Positions 51,353 to 59,023 of a stretch of 59,023 nucleotides of DNA are shown here, piece after piece. The notes beneath the pieces were generated by a model that did not search any database, was not told the DNA's origin, and saw nothing but the letters and a program-made list of their open reading frames with translations. Both the position numbers and the translations under genes were made by a program. Position 1 is the stretch's first letter; the number at the start of each line of letters is the position of its first letter. Source of the DNA: Candidatus Zapsychrus exili (GTDB lineage: Bacteria > Omnitrophota > Gorgyraeia > Zapsychrales > Zapsychraceae); NCBI GenBank assembly GCA_030765585.1, contig JAVCCJ010000070.1, forward strand, positions 1 to 59,023, given 5' to 3'.

Positions 51353-53044
51353 TCACTTATTTTCCATTGATATTAATTTTTTCTCTATTATTTTTTGTCT
51401 TTCTTTTTGCTTCTGTTCTGCTGCTTTAAGATATTTCTCGGCCTTGTCAGCATAGCTGCTATATGGAAATTCTATAATCAATTTCTTAAACGACTCTATA
51501 GACTTTCTATAATTTCTTAACCCGGAATACAATATCCCTATTTTATAAAGAGCGACATCTATATTGTTAGATTCAGGAAATTGATTTACTATCATCTTAT
51601 AAGTATTTAATATCGCAGAGTTTCTATCCTGTTGTGTCTTGTCCTTAGATTCGACAGTATCTTCTATTTCAAGATTACTAGCATGTTCCCATAACTTTGA
51701 TACAAGATTTGAGTTTCCAACAGCCTCTATATTTAGAAATATTTCTTCTTCTGCTGCACCCTTGCCTATCTTTTCCATTTCTTCTTTAGTCCTTATAATG
51801 TGCGGTGTAATAAATACTGTTAGCTCTGTTTCCTCTAAATCTGTACTCTTCTTTGAAAATAACTTTCCTATTACAGGTATAGACCTTAAACCAGGAATAC
51901 CACCTACAATGCGATCGTCTTTTTTATTTATAAGGCCACCTATAATAATGGTTTCCTTATCTCTTACTCGAATAGTTGCATCAGCCTCTCTTGTTGTAAT
52001 TCTTGGTCCAGCATCTAAAGCTGCAGAAATTGATGACACCTCTGGATGAACATTCATAGTAATCCATCCGTCTGGAGACACTAAAGGAGTCACTCTTAAT
52101 GTAGTACCGACATCAACAAACTTTGTTGTCTCTGTTGCAGTACCGCTTGAATCTCTCGTGGTTTCCAAATAAGGAAATCTCTCGCCTATAATAATACGAG
52201 ATTCTTTTCCATTTATTGTTGCAATAGAAGGACTGGCTAATATATGCGCTTTATGTTCTTGAACAAGCGCATCAATTGTAACACTAGCTGTTAAACTTTT
52301 TAACACTGTAGCTATTGTCAAGTCTCCTCCTGACAAAGTCGTAGAAGGCCCTTCTAGGGAAGTATCAAAATTGGCTGACTCATCAAAAGAAGTAGAGCGT
52401 CCAAATATTCCTCCTCCAGCATTTGCACCATTAGGATCATATGTTAAGCTCATTTTTGTTCCAAGATTCTCAAACGCCTTTGATTGAATATCTACAATTT
52501 TTGCTTCTATTAATACTTGAATAGGCTGTATATCAACTTCACTTAAAACCCGTCTTACTTTTCTTAAACGAGACGGATAATCTGTTACAACCAAACTATT
52601 CGTAGCTTCGTTTACCTGTATATCTCCTTGAATAGAAATTGTCTTAAAAAGTAACTGTTTTGCTTTCTCAGCAGTTAAATAACTCAAACGAATTGATGTT
52701 GTTTCTTGACCCATACCCTCTGTTCCTGGTCCAGGAATAATATAAATCAAATTTCCTTGTCTTGTATATGCATATCCATTAACTCTAAGTATTGCGTTTA
52801 AAGCTTCATCTATAGTTACGTTCTTTAAAGTAGCTGAAACAGTTCCGCTAATATCTTTTGTCATAACAATATTTAAATCATTAGAATATGCAATAGCCTT
52901 AAGAGCCATAGTAAGTTCTACATCTTTATAATCTACCGATATAAGCCCCTCTTCTGCGCAGACAGAACTAGCCAAAAAAACAGCTAAAACTGCTATCGCA
53001 ATGACAAAAAATCTCAAATTTTTAATTAACTTTTTCATTATCAT
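51353..53044 (-). CDS. Pilus secretin (PilQ/GspD) with C-terminal TPR-like tail
   Basis: 563 residues. Signal peptide (ending VCA); STN domain (LISVDYKDVELTMALKAIAY); N1-like domain (EATNSLVVTDYPSRLRKV); secretin core (VPLVSP-type strands, ETIIIGGLINKK, PVIGKLFSKK, LTVFITPHII). After the core come about 85 residues (475-563) of paired helices (NQFPESNNIDVALYKIG, SIESFKKLIIEFPYSSYADK) of YbgF/TPR kind. Such a tail is not usual for PilQ. Outer-membrane pore of the machine. Confidence 0.9.
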   Translation of the reverse strand: MIMKKLIKNLRFFVIAIAVLAVFLASSVCAEEGLISVDYKDVELTMALKAIAYSNDLNIVMTKDISGTVSATLKNVTIDEALNAILRVNGYAYTRQGNLIYIIPGPGTEGMGQETTSIRLSYLTAEKAKQLLFKTISIQGDIQVNEATNSLVVTDYPSRLRKVRRVLSEVDIQPIQVLIEAKIVDIQSKAFENLGTKMSLTYDPNGANAGGGIFGRSTSFDESANFDTSLEGPSTTLSGGDLTIATVLKSLTASVTIDALVQEHKAHILASPSIATINGKESRIIIGERFPYLETTRDSSGTATETTKFVDVGTTLRVTPLVSPDGWITMNVHPEVSSISAALDAGPRITTREADATIRVRDKETIIIGGLINKKDDRIVGGIPGLRSIPVIGKLFSKKSTDLEETELTVFITPHIIRTKEEMEKIGKGAAEEEIFLNIEAVGNSNLVSKLWEHASNLEIEDTVESKDKTQQDRNSAILNTYKMIVNQFPESNNIDVALYKIGILYSGLRNYRKSIESFKKLIIEFPYSSYADKAEKYLKAAEQKQKERQKIIEKKLISMENK

Positions 53045-53286
53045 ATTATGCTGTTAAACTCTTCTGATTGAGCAAACTCTCTCTGTATTAATCTTAATGT
53101 ATAGCCAACATTCATCATGTCTCTTATCTTTTCAATACGTTTAGACACGTCTTCCACATCATATAAGCGCTTATTCTTTTTCTTCTGATGCACATTAATA
53201 AGGCCTATATTCGTGTAATAATTGACAGTGGCTTTTGAAACATTAAACTTCACAGCCACTTCTTCTATGTTAATTAATTCTCTCAT
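53041..53286 (-). CDS. Small MerR-type DNA-binding protein (pilus operon)
   Basis: 81 residues: a MerR winged helix (EEVAVKFNVSKATVNYYTNI, KKKNKRLYD, GYTLRLIQREF) with no effector domain. Its stop overlaps the secretin start by four bases. Likely a local regulator of the pilus operon. It resembles the MerR-secretin pair at 11322-13068. Confidence 0.87.
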   Translation of the reverse strand: MRELINIEEVAVKFNVSKATVNYYTNIGLINVHQKKKNKRLYDVEDVSKRIEKIRDMMNVGYTLRLIQREFAQSEEFNSII

Positions 53287-53382
53287 AAAACGATTTTACT
53301 CTTTTTTACCTTAGAAGTTGTTAATACTTATTATCAAGCACTAAGTTCTAATACCTTTTGATATTATATGATGATATTACTT

Positions 53383-53411
53383 AATATATGGTAATAAATG
53401 TTAACAGTCAA
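53383..53411 (-). promoter_or_regulatory. Promoter of the pilus operon
   Basis: On the minus strand TTGACT (53411-53406), a 17-base spacer and TATATT (53388-53383), about 100 bases before the MerR gene. The leader (53287-53382) is AT-rich with no other signal seen. Confidence 0.6.
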
Positions 53412-53499
53412 GGAATTCTACACATTTCTTTAACAATTAATAATATTCTTATATATAAATAATATACACTTCTATAGGAAAGTATCCACTACGGTCGGA

Positions 53500-53886
53500 C
53501 TAGTCTTCGTTAAGCAATTCTCTTATCTTCTTTAATAGCTCTTCGGGTGAGAAAGGTTTCGCTATAGCAGGATAATAAACGTCATGAACATTTATAGGAC
53601 AATCGCTCGCCTGATCTTCTCTTGTTATAGCAGATGTAAGAAAGAGTACTGGTATGTTTTCTGTTGATGGATTCTCTTTAAGTCTACGAGCGGCTTCAAC
53701 TCCATCCATATTAGGCATCATTATGTCCATTACTATTAAGTCTGGTGAACATTCTTCAACTTTAATAAGACATTCTGAACCATCTTGTGCAACTATTACA
53801 TCATAATTGTTAGCTATTAATCTTGCTCTTATAAGTTTAAGTAAGTCTTCTTCGTCGTCTACAATTAATATTTTTCTTCCAGTCAT
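53500..53886 (-). CDS. Stand-alone response-regulator receiver
   Basis: 128 residues: ILIVDDEEDLLKL pocket, Asp in LIVMDIMMPNMDG, FLTSAITREDQ, Lys in AIAKPFSPEELLKK. The insertion around DCPINVHDVYYP before the Lys is longer than usual. It lies between the pilus operon and the hybrid-kinase genes and is probably a phosphorylation target of that kinase. Confidence 0.9.
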   Translation of the reverse strand: MTGRKILIVDDEEDLLKLIRARLIANNYDVIVAQDGSECLIKVEECSPDLIVMDIMMPNMDGVEAARRLKENPSTENIPVLFLTSAITREDQASDCPINVHDVYYPAIAKPFSPEELLKKIRELLNED

Positions 53887-53929
53887 TTTAAAATTATTTT
53901 TCTTTATAAATTGTCCATTTACATTGTTT

Positions 53930-54316
53930 TTATTTAAGAAGGTCAGCTATTTTTCCTAACAATTCCTCTGTATCAAAAGGTTTTGTCATATATGCAGCAA
54001 CACCTTCGACTTGAAATATTTCTTCCATGTCTTGCTTAGCTGTTAACATAATAATTGGGATAGGATTTATGTTATCTATTGTTTTTAGCTCCTGCAAAAA
54101 TGTATACCCATCCATACCAGGCATCATAATATCTAAAACAATTAAATCAGGTTTTTCTTCCTGCCATACCTTTAAACCTTCGGCTCCGTTCTCAGCAGTT
54201 ACTGTTTCATATCCATTAGCTCTAAAACGAGTAGCAAGTACATCTAAAAGATCTCTCTCATCGTCAACTATTAATATTTTCTTACCCCGCACCTTTTTAT
54301 TAGTTTCTAATTCCAT
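53930..54316 (-). CDS. Stand-alone response-regulator receiver
   Basis: 128 residues: ILIVDDERDLLDV, Asp in LIVLDIMMPGMDG, MLTAKQDME, Lys in YMTKPFDTEELLG. Same strand as the preceding receiver; the GIY-YIG gene overlaps its start by 17 bases. Confidence 0.92.
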   Translation of the reverse strand: MELETNKKVRGKKILIVDDERDLLDVLATRFRANGYETVTAENGAEGLKVWQEEKPDLIVLDIMMPGMDGYTFLQELKTIDNINPIPIIMLTAKQDMEEIFQVEGVAAYMTKPFDTEELLGKIADLLK

Positions 54317-54560
54317 TTTTTAATCTCCTTTTTAGTTCGCTCATTCCTTTACCATGATGTTTTAAAGCTTTCTCACGATTACGAGCATCTTTTTCTGAAT
54401 TAAATGCTTCACAATATATTAAACCCCATGAAGCATATGCTTTTGAAGATATGCACTTCTTATCGTTATGCTCTTTTAATCTTCTCTTTAGATCATTAGT
54501 CGAACCCAAATAGAACTTGTCTATTTTTTCCTTACTTTGCAATAGATACACATAATACAT
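54300..54560 (-). CDS. GIY-YIG domain protein
   Basis: 86 residues from MYYVYLLQSKEKIDKFYLGS; the YVYLL...YLGST pair is the GIY-YIG motif, with RRLKEH and EAFNSEKDARNREKALK following. A single-domain nuclease-like protein of the UPF0213 kind, role unknown. A longer frame to 54587 exists. Confidence 0.85.
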   Translation of the reverse strand: MYYVYLLQSKEKIDKFYLGSTNDLKRRLKEHNDKKCISSKAYASWGLIYCEAFNSEKDARNREKALKHHGKGMSELKRRLKNGIRN

Positions 54561-54620
54561 TGCAAAAAAGGTGCGGGGTTTAGTCATGTTATCCCCTTTT
54601 TTAATTTTTATATTATAGAC

Positions 54621-55028
54621 TTAAGATTCTAAATCTTTTCTAAACTGCTTTTCCCCTTCTTCTAACAATATACACTTTAAAACATCGCGACGACTAACAA
54701 CTCCAACAAGACGCTTGCCATCTACTACAGGAACTCTCTTTATGTTCCTTTGAACAAACAATCTACTTATTTCCTCAATTGGCGTATCTTCGTTCGCACT
54801 TATTATATCTCTACAAACAAAATCAGAAATAGCTACTTTTGTAGTTCCTAAAAAGTCATAAGCTACGATTAAATCTTTTTCTGTTACAACGCCCAGTACA
54901 TCATTATTGTCATCTAAGACAATCAATCCACTTATTTGAATTTCAATAAGCATATTTATTGCATCTTTTATAGTAGTGTCAGATTTAACTGTTATAACGC
55001 TTGTTGTCATTATATCTTTAGCGAACAT
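54621..55028 (-). CDS. CBS-domain pair protein
   Basis: 135 residues: two CBS domains (AKDIMTTSVITVKSDTTIKD ... VVTEKDLIVAYDF; VCRDIISANEDTPIEEIS ... GVVSRRDVLKCIL). These bind adenine nucleotides and act as energy sensors. Between a receiver pair and the hybrid kinase, it may take part in the same signalling. Confidence 0.92.
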   Translation of the reverse strand: MFAKDIMTTSVITVKSDTTIKDAINMLIEIQISGLIVLDDNNDVLGVVTEKDLIVAYDFLGTTKVAISDFVCRDIISANEDTPIEEISRLFVQRNIKRVPVVDGKRLVGVVSRRDVLKCILLEEGEKQFRKDLES

Positions 55029-55048
55029 CTTAATTCCCCCTATAAATA

Positions 55049-58000
55049 TTATATCATTTCTATTATTAAATTGACTAAGCTCTCAAAGCCACCTGTTTTC
55101 TGCAAAACAGGAGTATCACCTAGCTTGCTATATTCACTTCTAACATCGCTAATATTTTTTGCAGTTAATATTATAACTGGAATAAAAGCCGTGCTAGGAT
55201 TTTCCTTCAATCTACCCAAAACTTCATATCCGTTCATATTCGGCATAACAATATCTAAAACTATAATATCGGGTGGATCTTTTTCAATAACTCTTAAAGC
55301 TTCTTCTCCGTCGAACGCCACAGACATTTCTATATTTCTCGACTTAAGTCTTGGCTTTAATATTCTCCCAATCTGAGGATGATCATCTACGACTAACAAT
55401 CTCTTTTGTCTAGTTTTCTCTTTGAAAGCAAATTCTATTAAATCGTCCTTATTATTACCATTATCTGGATAAACCGCTAATCCATAATTAATCTCTAGCT
55501 CAGACTTATCTTTTAGGCCAAAAGACTCTCTAGAAAAAGCATTCTTAATATTAGCAAGAACGTTGACTCCTCCACGTCTATCTGTTTCTGGAAGCGCTAT
55601 ATATATTGTCTCAGTGCTATATAGTATTATCTTGTCCAAAGGACGAGACACAACCCTAGATAATGTCTCTAGCACCTTATTAGTTACGTCTATTGATTTT
55701 TCTGTGCCATGTTTACTCTTTATACCTCCAATTGTAGACAGCTGAAGAACAGCAAGACTTGTTTTTATATTTTGACCCCTAGTATTATAAATAATTTCTT
55801 CAATATACCTATCAAATGACGCTTTTGATGTTTGATAGCTAGGCAAAGCTATAAAAAATGTTGTGCCTTCTCCAACATTACTTTCTGCCCAAATTCTACC
55901 TTCATGAACCTCAATAAGAGCTTTACAAATAGCAAGCCCAAGACCAGTTCCTTTTATGCCAGGTCCAGAAGTCCTGTCAAATTGAGTAAATTTCGTAAAA
56001 AGTTTTGGCATATCTTCTTCTGATATTCCGACTCCATTATCTTTAACACCACATATAACTTCTTCCCCCTCAACTTTCACAAATAATTCTATTTCGCCTT
56101 CGTCAGCAGTAAATTTATGAGCATTATTTAAGAAATTTGTAATAACTTGTATCATTTTATCTGAATCAACAAAGGCAATGATTTCATCAAACTCAAATTT
56201 CACATTAAGTATCTGTTTTTTAGTATCTAATACTTTTTTATATGCCTCAGCTAATTGAGATAACACATCTTTTAAATTAACTAATCCGCGCTTAAGCGTT
56301 ATCTTTCCAGATTCAATCTTAGAAATATCAAGTAAATCATTTATAATAGTATTTAAACGTACTAAATTATTTTTAGAAGTTTTAAGTAGGTCTTTTTGCT
56401 TATCTGTAATATCTCCTACTATACCATCTAATATAAGATTAATTCCTTCTGTCGAAATCGCAAGAGGTGTTCTAAGCTCATGAGATACAGTAGACACAAA
56501 GTCTGACTTAAGCTGATCGAGTTTCTGAAGCTCTGAATTTTTTGCTTCAAGGTCTTTATATAAAGACTTTATAGCTTGATTAGTTTTTTGAAGCCCCCAA
56601 GCTTGATTTTCTAATTCTTCTTTTGTTTTTTGAAGCTCCTCTTCATATTGTTTTCTTTCAGTAATATCTTCTGCTACCTTTAAATAATGAGTGATATCTC
56701 CATGTACATCACGAATAGCAGAAAGTGCCGCTATCTCCCAATAAAGATCTCCATTCTTCTTTTTATTATGAAACTCAATAGTAACTGATTCCCCTTTTGA
56801 TATTTTATCCCACATATCTTTATATACTTCTGTAGGCTGTTCTCCAGATTTTAAAACACGTGGATTTTGACCCCTAACTTCATCTAAAGTATAACCATTT
56901 AGTTCTGTAAATTTTGGATTAACATACTCCAAATTTCCATCTAAATCTGTAATTGCAACGACACTTGGGCTTTGCTCAATTGCGCTTGATAACTTACGCA
57001 TCTGGTCTTCGGCAATTTTTCTCTCAGTTACATCTTCAAAGCTTTCTATACCTCCTATAATATTTCCCTCTTGATCTTTCAAATAATCTACATTCTTAGA
57101 AATAGATCTAAACTGTCCATCTTTTGTCTTAATACGACATTCTCCCCCTGTAATAGGCTTATCTATTTCCTTGCTAAACAAGCTACATTTATCTCCACAT
57201 GGATGATCTGCGAATATAATGCAATTCTTACCAATAATATCCTCATATGAATACCCTGTAATCTCTTCAGCTTTTTTATTCCATGAAGTAACTTTTTTAT
57301 CTTTATCGACTGTAAAGATAGCACTCGGAATAACTTTGAAAATAAGCTCAGCATAATCTTTTGCCTCTTGAATTAATCCTGTTGATTTATCTTTTAGTCT
57401 AAATGCTAACGAAAATCCTAAAATTAAAATAACTAAAAAGAAAGTTACTGCAATGCCTACCAATCTATATATAAAAACTCTGTCCATACCGGTCAAAAGG
57501 ACCACAGACCATCCCTTTAAACCAATATGTTCTCTTGATACAAAAAACTTACTGCCCTGAAACTTAATAATATATTTACCTTTAAATCTATCATCAAATA
57601 TTGACTCAAAAGGCTTTATGCCAAACTGCTTTGTTTCTATTATTTCTTCCTGCTTTTTCTTGTCTAATTTCCACAAACTCTTATAAAGAAACTCAGGATT
57701 ACTTGCTATAAAAACTATTCCATTCTTATCAACAAAAAAGAATTTTGTATGCTTTGTTAAATTCTCTCCCACCTCTTCAATATTCCTCTTAATAACTGCC
57801 ACTCCAATAGTGTTACCCTGATGATCCTTAACTGCCGTACCTGAATAAAAACCTCTTTTTTGGGATGTTATTCCCAAAGCAAAATAATTACCTGATCCAC
57901 TTTCTATAGATTCCTTAAAATAAGATCTAAATTTATAATTCTTACCTAAAAAACTTGCCTTATCATCTCTGTTGGAAGACACTATAACTTCTCCATCTAA

Positions 58001-58333
58001 ATTCATTAAATAACAAATGGAATTATCTAAATATTTACTATGTCTATCTACAGATTTATTAACATTCTTTATGTTTTCAGATGAATTATCAATTAAAACT
58101 GCAAGTATCTCAGGAGATTCTGAAAGAAGACGGCTGACTGTTTCAGCTTCATCAAAAGTTTCTTTAAATAATCTTGAAAGAAATGTTACAGAAGACTCTG
58201 CCTCTTCAAAAACTTCTCTTTTAGCATGTTCTCCTAAATACTTAGTTGCAACGCTTCCTAGAAAAATAATTGCCAACAGAACAGTTACAACACATAACCA
58301 CCCGCATTTAAATATACTTTTTTTCATATCCAT
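55049..58333 (-). CDS. Hybrid sensor histidine kinase with dCache, two PAS, degenerate GGDEF and receiver
   Basis: 1,094 residues. TM helices about 11-31 and 292-312 enclose a dCache sensor of DctB type (GKNYKFRSYFKESIESGSGN, RGFYSGTAVKDHQG). Two PAS domains (about 330-570), HisKA (VSHELRTPL, His near 615), HATPase (NFLNNAHKF, VKDNGVGIS, KGTGLGLAIC). Residues 859-974 look like a GGDEF domain (NYGLAVYPDNGNNKDDLIEF) whose GGDEF stretch reads YSTETIYIALPET, so probably inactive. Last, a receiver (LLVVDDHPQ, Asp in IIVLDIVMPNMNG). The final Lys region is altered (LQKTGGFESL). Confidence 0.93.
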   Translation of the reverse strand: MDMKKSIFKCGWLCVVTVLLAIIFLGSVATKYLGEHAKREVFEEAESSVTFLSRLFKETFDEAETVSRLLSESPEILAVLIDNSSENIKNVNKSVDRHSKYLDNSICYLMNLDGEVIVSSNRDDKASFLGKNYKFRSYFKESIESGSGNYFALGITSQKRGFYSGTAVKDHQGNTIGVAVIKRNIEEVGENLTKHTKFFFVDKNGIVFIASNPEFLYKSLWKLDKKKQEEIIETKQFGIKPFESIFDDRFKGKYIIKFQGSKFFVSREHIGLKGWSVVLLTGMDRVFIYRLVGIAVTFFLVILILGFSLAFRLKDKSTGLIQEAKDYAELIFKVIPSAIFTVDKDKKVTSWNKKAEEITGYSYEDIIGKNCIIFADHPCGDKCSLFSKEIDKPITGGECRIKTKDGQFRSISKNVDYLKDQEGNIIGGIESFEDVTERKIAEDQMRKLSSAIEQSPSVVAITDLDGNLEYVNPKFTELNGYTLDEVRGQNPRVLKSGEQPTEVYKDMWDKISKGESVTIEFHNKKKNGDLYWEIAALSAIRDVHGDITHYLKVAEDITERKQYEEELQKTKEELENQAWGLQKTNQAIKSLYKDLEAKNSELQKLDQLKSDFVSTVSHELRTPLAISTEGINLILDGIVGDITDKQKDLLKTSKNNLVRLNTIINDLLDISKIESGKITLKRGLVNLKDVLSQLAEAYKKVLDTKKQILNVKFEFDEIIAFVDSDKMIQVITNFLNNAHKFTADEGEIELFVKVEGEEVICGVKDNGVGISEEDMPKLFTKFTQFDRTSGPGIKGTGLGLAICKALIEVHEGRIWAESNVGEGTTFFIALPSYQTSKASFDRYIEEIIYNTRGQNIKTSLAVLQLSTIGGIKSKHGTEKSIDVTNKVLETLSRVVSRPLDKIILYSTETIYIALPETDRRGGVNVLANIKNAFSRESFGLKDKSELEINYGLAVYPDNGNNKDDLIEFAFKEKTRQKRLLVVDDHPQIGRILKPRLKSRNIEMSVAFDGEEALRVIEKDPPDIIVLDIVMPNMNGYEVLGRLKENPSTAFIPVIILTAKNISDVRSEYSKLGDTPVLQKTGGFESLVNLIIEMI

Positions 58334-58444
58334 TTTAGAAACCTAATTATTTTCTATAATATTTAGTCCATATAAAAACAGTTTAACTTACAATATATAT
58401 CTTATTTTATTATACATTTTATTCAATTAATAAATCTATTAATA

Positions 58445-58630
58445 TTAATTAAATAAATATAGATACTCAAAATATCCTTTGAGCTCTAAATTCTCTTTTG
58501 AAATAAAACAAAGTGCTGCGGAGTTGATGCAATAACGAAGGCCTGTCGAATCCTTTAGCCCATCATTAAATACATGACCTAGGTGTGAATCAGCGTTTTT
58601 ACTTCTTACTTCCGTACACTCGGCAAACAA
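58445..58630 (-). pseudogene. Truncated methionine sulfoxide reductase B (msrB) remnant
   Basis: 61 codons read [20 protein letters not shown], then [16 protein letters not shown], the C-terminal third of MsrB including the catalytic Cys. The N-terminal two thirds and the zinc Cys pairs are missing; an in-frame stop lies just upstream and only a TTG could start it. A decayed gene. Confidence 0.8.
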
Positions 58631-58674
58631 AATGAAAAATTATACCAAGTGTAATCTTCTCCATAGAAATGCCT

Positions 58675-58917
58675 TTACTTTAAATTGATTATATTTCTTT
58701 TTTCTTCTGAAGTTAATCTCTTTATTTCAGCTTCTCTTTTAAGCGTGGATGGTCTGTCAGGATGTTCTTCTTTATAGAGAAGCTCTTTAAAACCAAAAGC
58801 GCGAGTAAACTTAGCTCCAACACTATTTTTATGCTCGAGCATTCTTCTTTCTATATCTTTAGTAATGCCAGTGTAGGGCGTATTTTTTTCTGTTTCTATT
58901 ATATATACGTACCACAT
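58675..58917 (-). CDS. GIY-YIG domain protein (YhbQ-like)
   Basis: 80 residues, MWYVYIIETEKNTPYTGITK with the YVYII...YTGIT motif pair, RRMLEH, and FGFKELLYKEEHPDRPSTLK typical of UPF0213/YhbQ. Small nuclease-fold protein. A second, different GIY-YIG protein lies at 54300-54560. Confidence 0.9.
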   Translation of the reverse strand: MWYVYIIETEKNTPYTGITKDIERRMLEHKNSVGAKFTRAFGFKELLYKEEHPDRPSTLKREAEIKRLTSEEKRNIINLK

Positions 58918-58978
58918 CTGCGTATTATAACAAAGAAATAGGGACAGTTGTTAATGCTCACTAATTCGGTAACTCTTT

Positions 58979-58987
58979 TGGTATAAT
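58979..58987 (+). promoter_or_regulatory. Extended -10 promoter
   Basis: TGGTATAAT: a perfect TATAAT with the TG extension. The next ATG is 21 bases downstream with AAGGAG before it. No good -35, as expected for an extended -10. Confidence 0.6.
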
Positions 58988-59008
58988 AATACAGCTAAAG
59001 GAGATCTA

Positions 59009-59023
59009 ATGGTTTACAATCAA
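59009..59023 (+). CDS. Start of a gene cut by the right window edge
   Basis: ATG GTT TAC AAT CAA (MVYNQ) preceded by AAGGAG seven bases before the ATG and by an extended -10 promoter. The product cannot be told from five codons. Confidence 0.6.

Noticed and set aside
54936-55376. 146-codon plus-strand ORF antisense to the CBS and kinase genes
   Set aside because: Shadow ORF; it covers the 3' end of the kinase and the 5' end of the CBS gene.

Overview
The window is AT-rich, densely coded DNA from a diderm, probably anaerobic or microaerophilic bacterium. The outer-membrane side shows in AsmA-like proteins, two secretins, a TolC-family protein and a MipA/OmpV protein. The anaerobic oxidative and nitrosative stress genes are desulfoferrodoxin, flavodiiron protein, rubrerythrins, rubredoxin and hybrid cluster protein. 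Nothing fixes the taxonomy. The gene style (fused PilM-PilN, small MerR genes in front of secretins, many lone receivers, many small palindromic repeats) suggests an uncultured PVC-type lineage such as Omnitrophota; that is inference. Most genes lie on the minus strand. No CRISPR array, rRNA or intact insertion sequence was seen.

Layout. 1-3003: an almost gene-free left edge beside tRNA-His, an AsmA-like gene, tRNA-Arg with a tandem duplication of its 3' end, an exported acetolactate decarboxylase, and tRNA-Pro. 3145-6437: a large AsmA-family gene split by one frameshift, then a repeat-filled spacer. 6810-13068 (minus): MerR - secretin - murI - queD-queC-queE-queF - rph - rdgB. 13351-14688 (plus): PhoH-family ATPase. 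14826-15789: MipA-like protein and a 55-residue Cys-rich small protein. 15900-27016 (minus): a defence island with hcp-ferredoxin-arsC-PPOX-FNR-rubrerythrin as one operon, an RND pump with a DUF2892 protein, and rubredoxin-fprA-dfx-rubrerythrin-like-Ogg-Rrf2 regulator.

27116-38604 (minus) is a copper island. CsoR and its promoter/operator are at the head, followed by a 37-codon ORF, TolC/CusB/CusA, three exported proteins with paralogous YHS (TRASH-like) metal-binding domains (one fused to a CuA-type cupredoxin), an exported superoxide-reductase-like protein whose mature N terminus is predicted to be histidine, an RnfD/NqrB-like membrane protein and a Cu/Zn permease. I regard this as the best candidate for an undescribed system: a periplasmic copper handling and redox relay attached to a Cus pump.

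38679-42260: zinc-ribbon protein, a ferredoxin whose promoter/operator closely matches that of hcp, YjbQ, an HtpX-like protease carrying an EF-hand loop, and membrane proteins. 42306-53286 (minus): a type IV pilus/type II secretion assembly cluster with MerR, secretin, receiver, PilB/GspE, PilC/GspF, four pilin-like proteins, PilM-PilN fusion, PilO, PilP-like and receiver. 53500-58333: two lone receivers, a GIY-YIG protein, a CBS protein and a large hybrid histidine kinase with a degenerate GGDEF domain. 58445-59023: an msrB remnant, a second GIY-YIG protein and the start of a plus-strand gene.

Spacers are rich in small repeats: palindromic REP-like elements, short degenerate word arrays, and a two-hairpin element that starts at or just after the stop codon of four minus-strand genes with changed but still paired stems.
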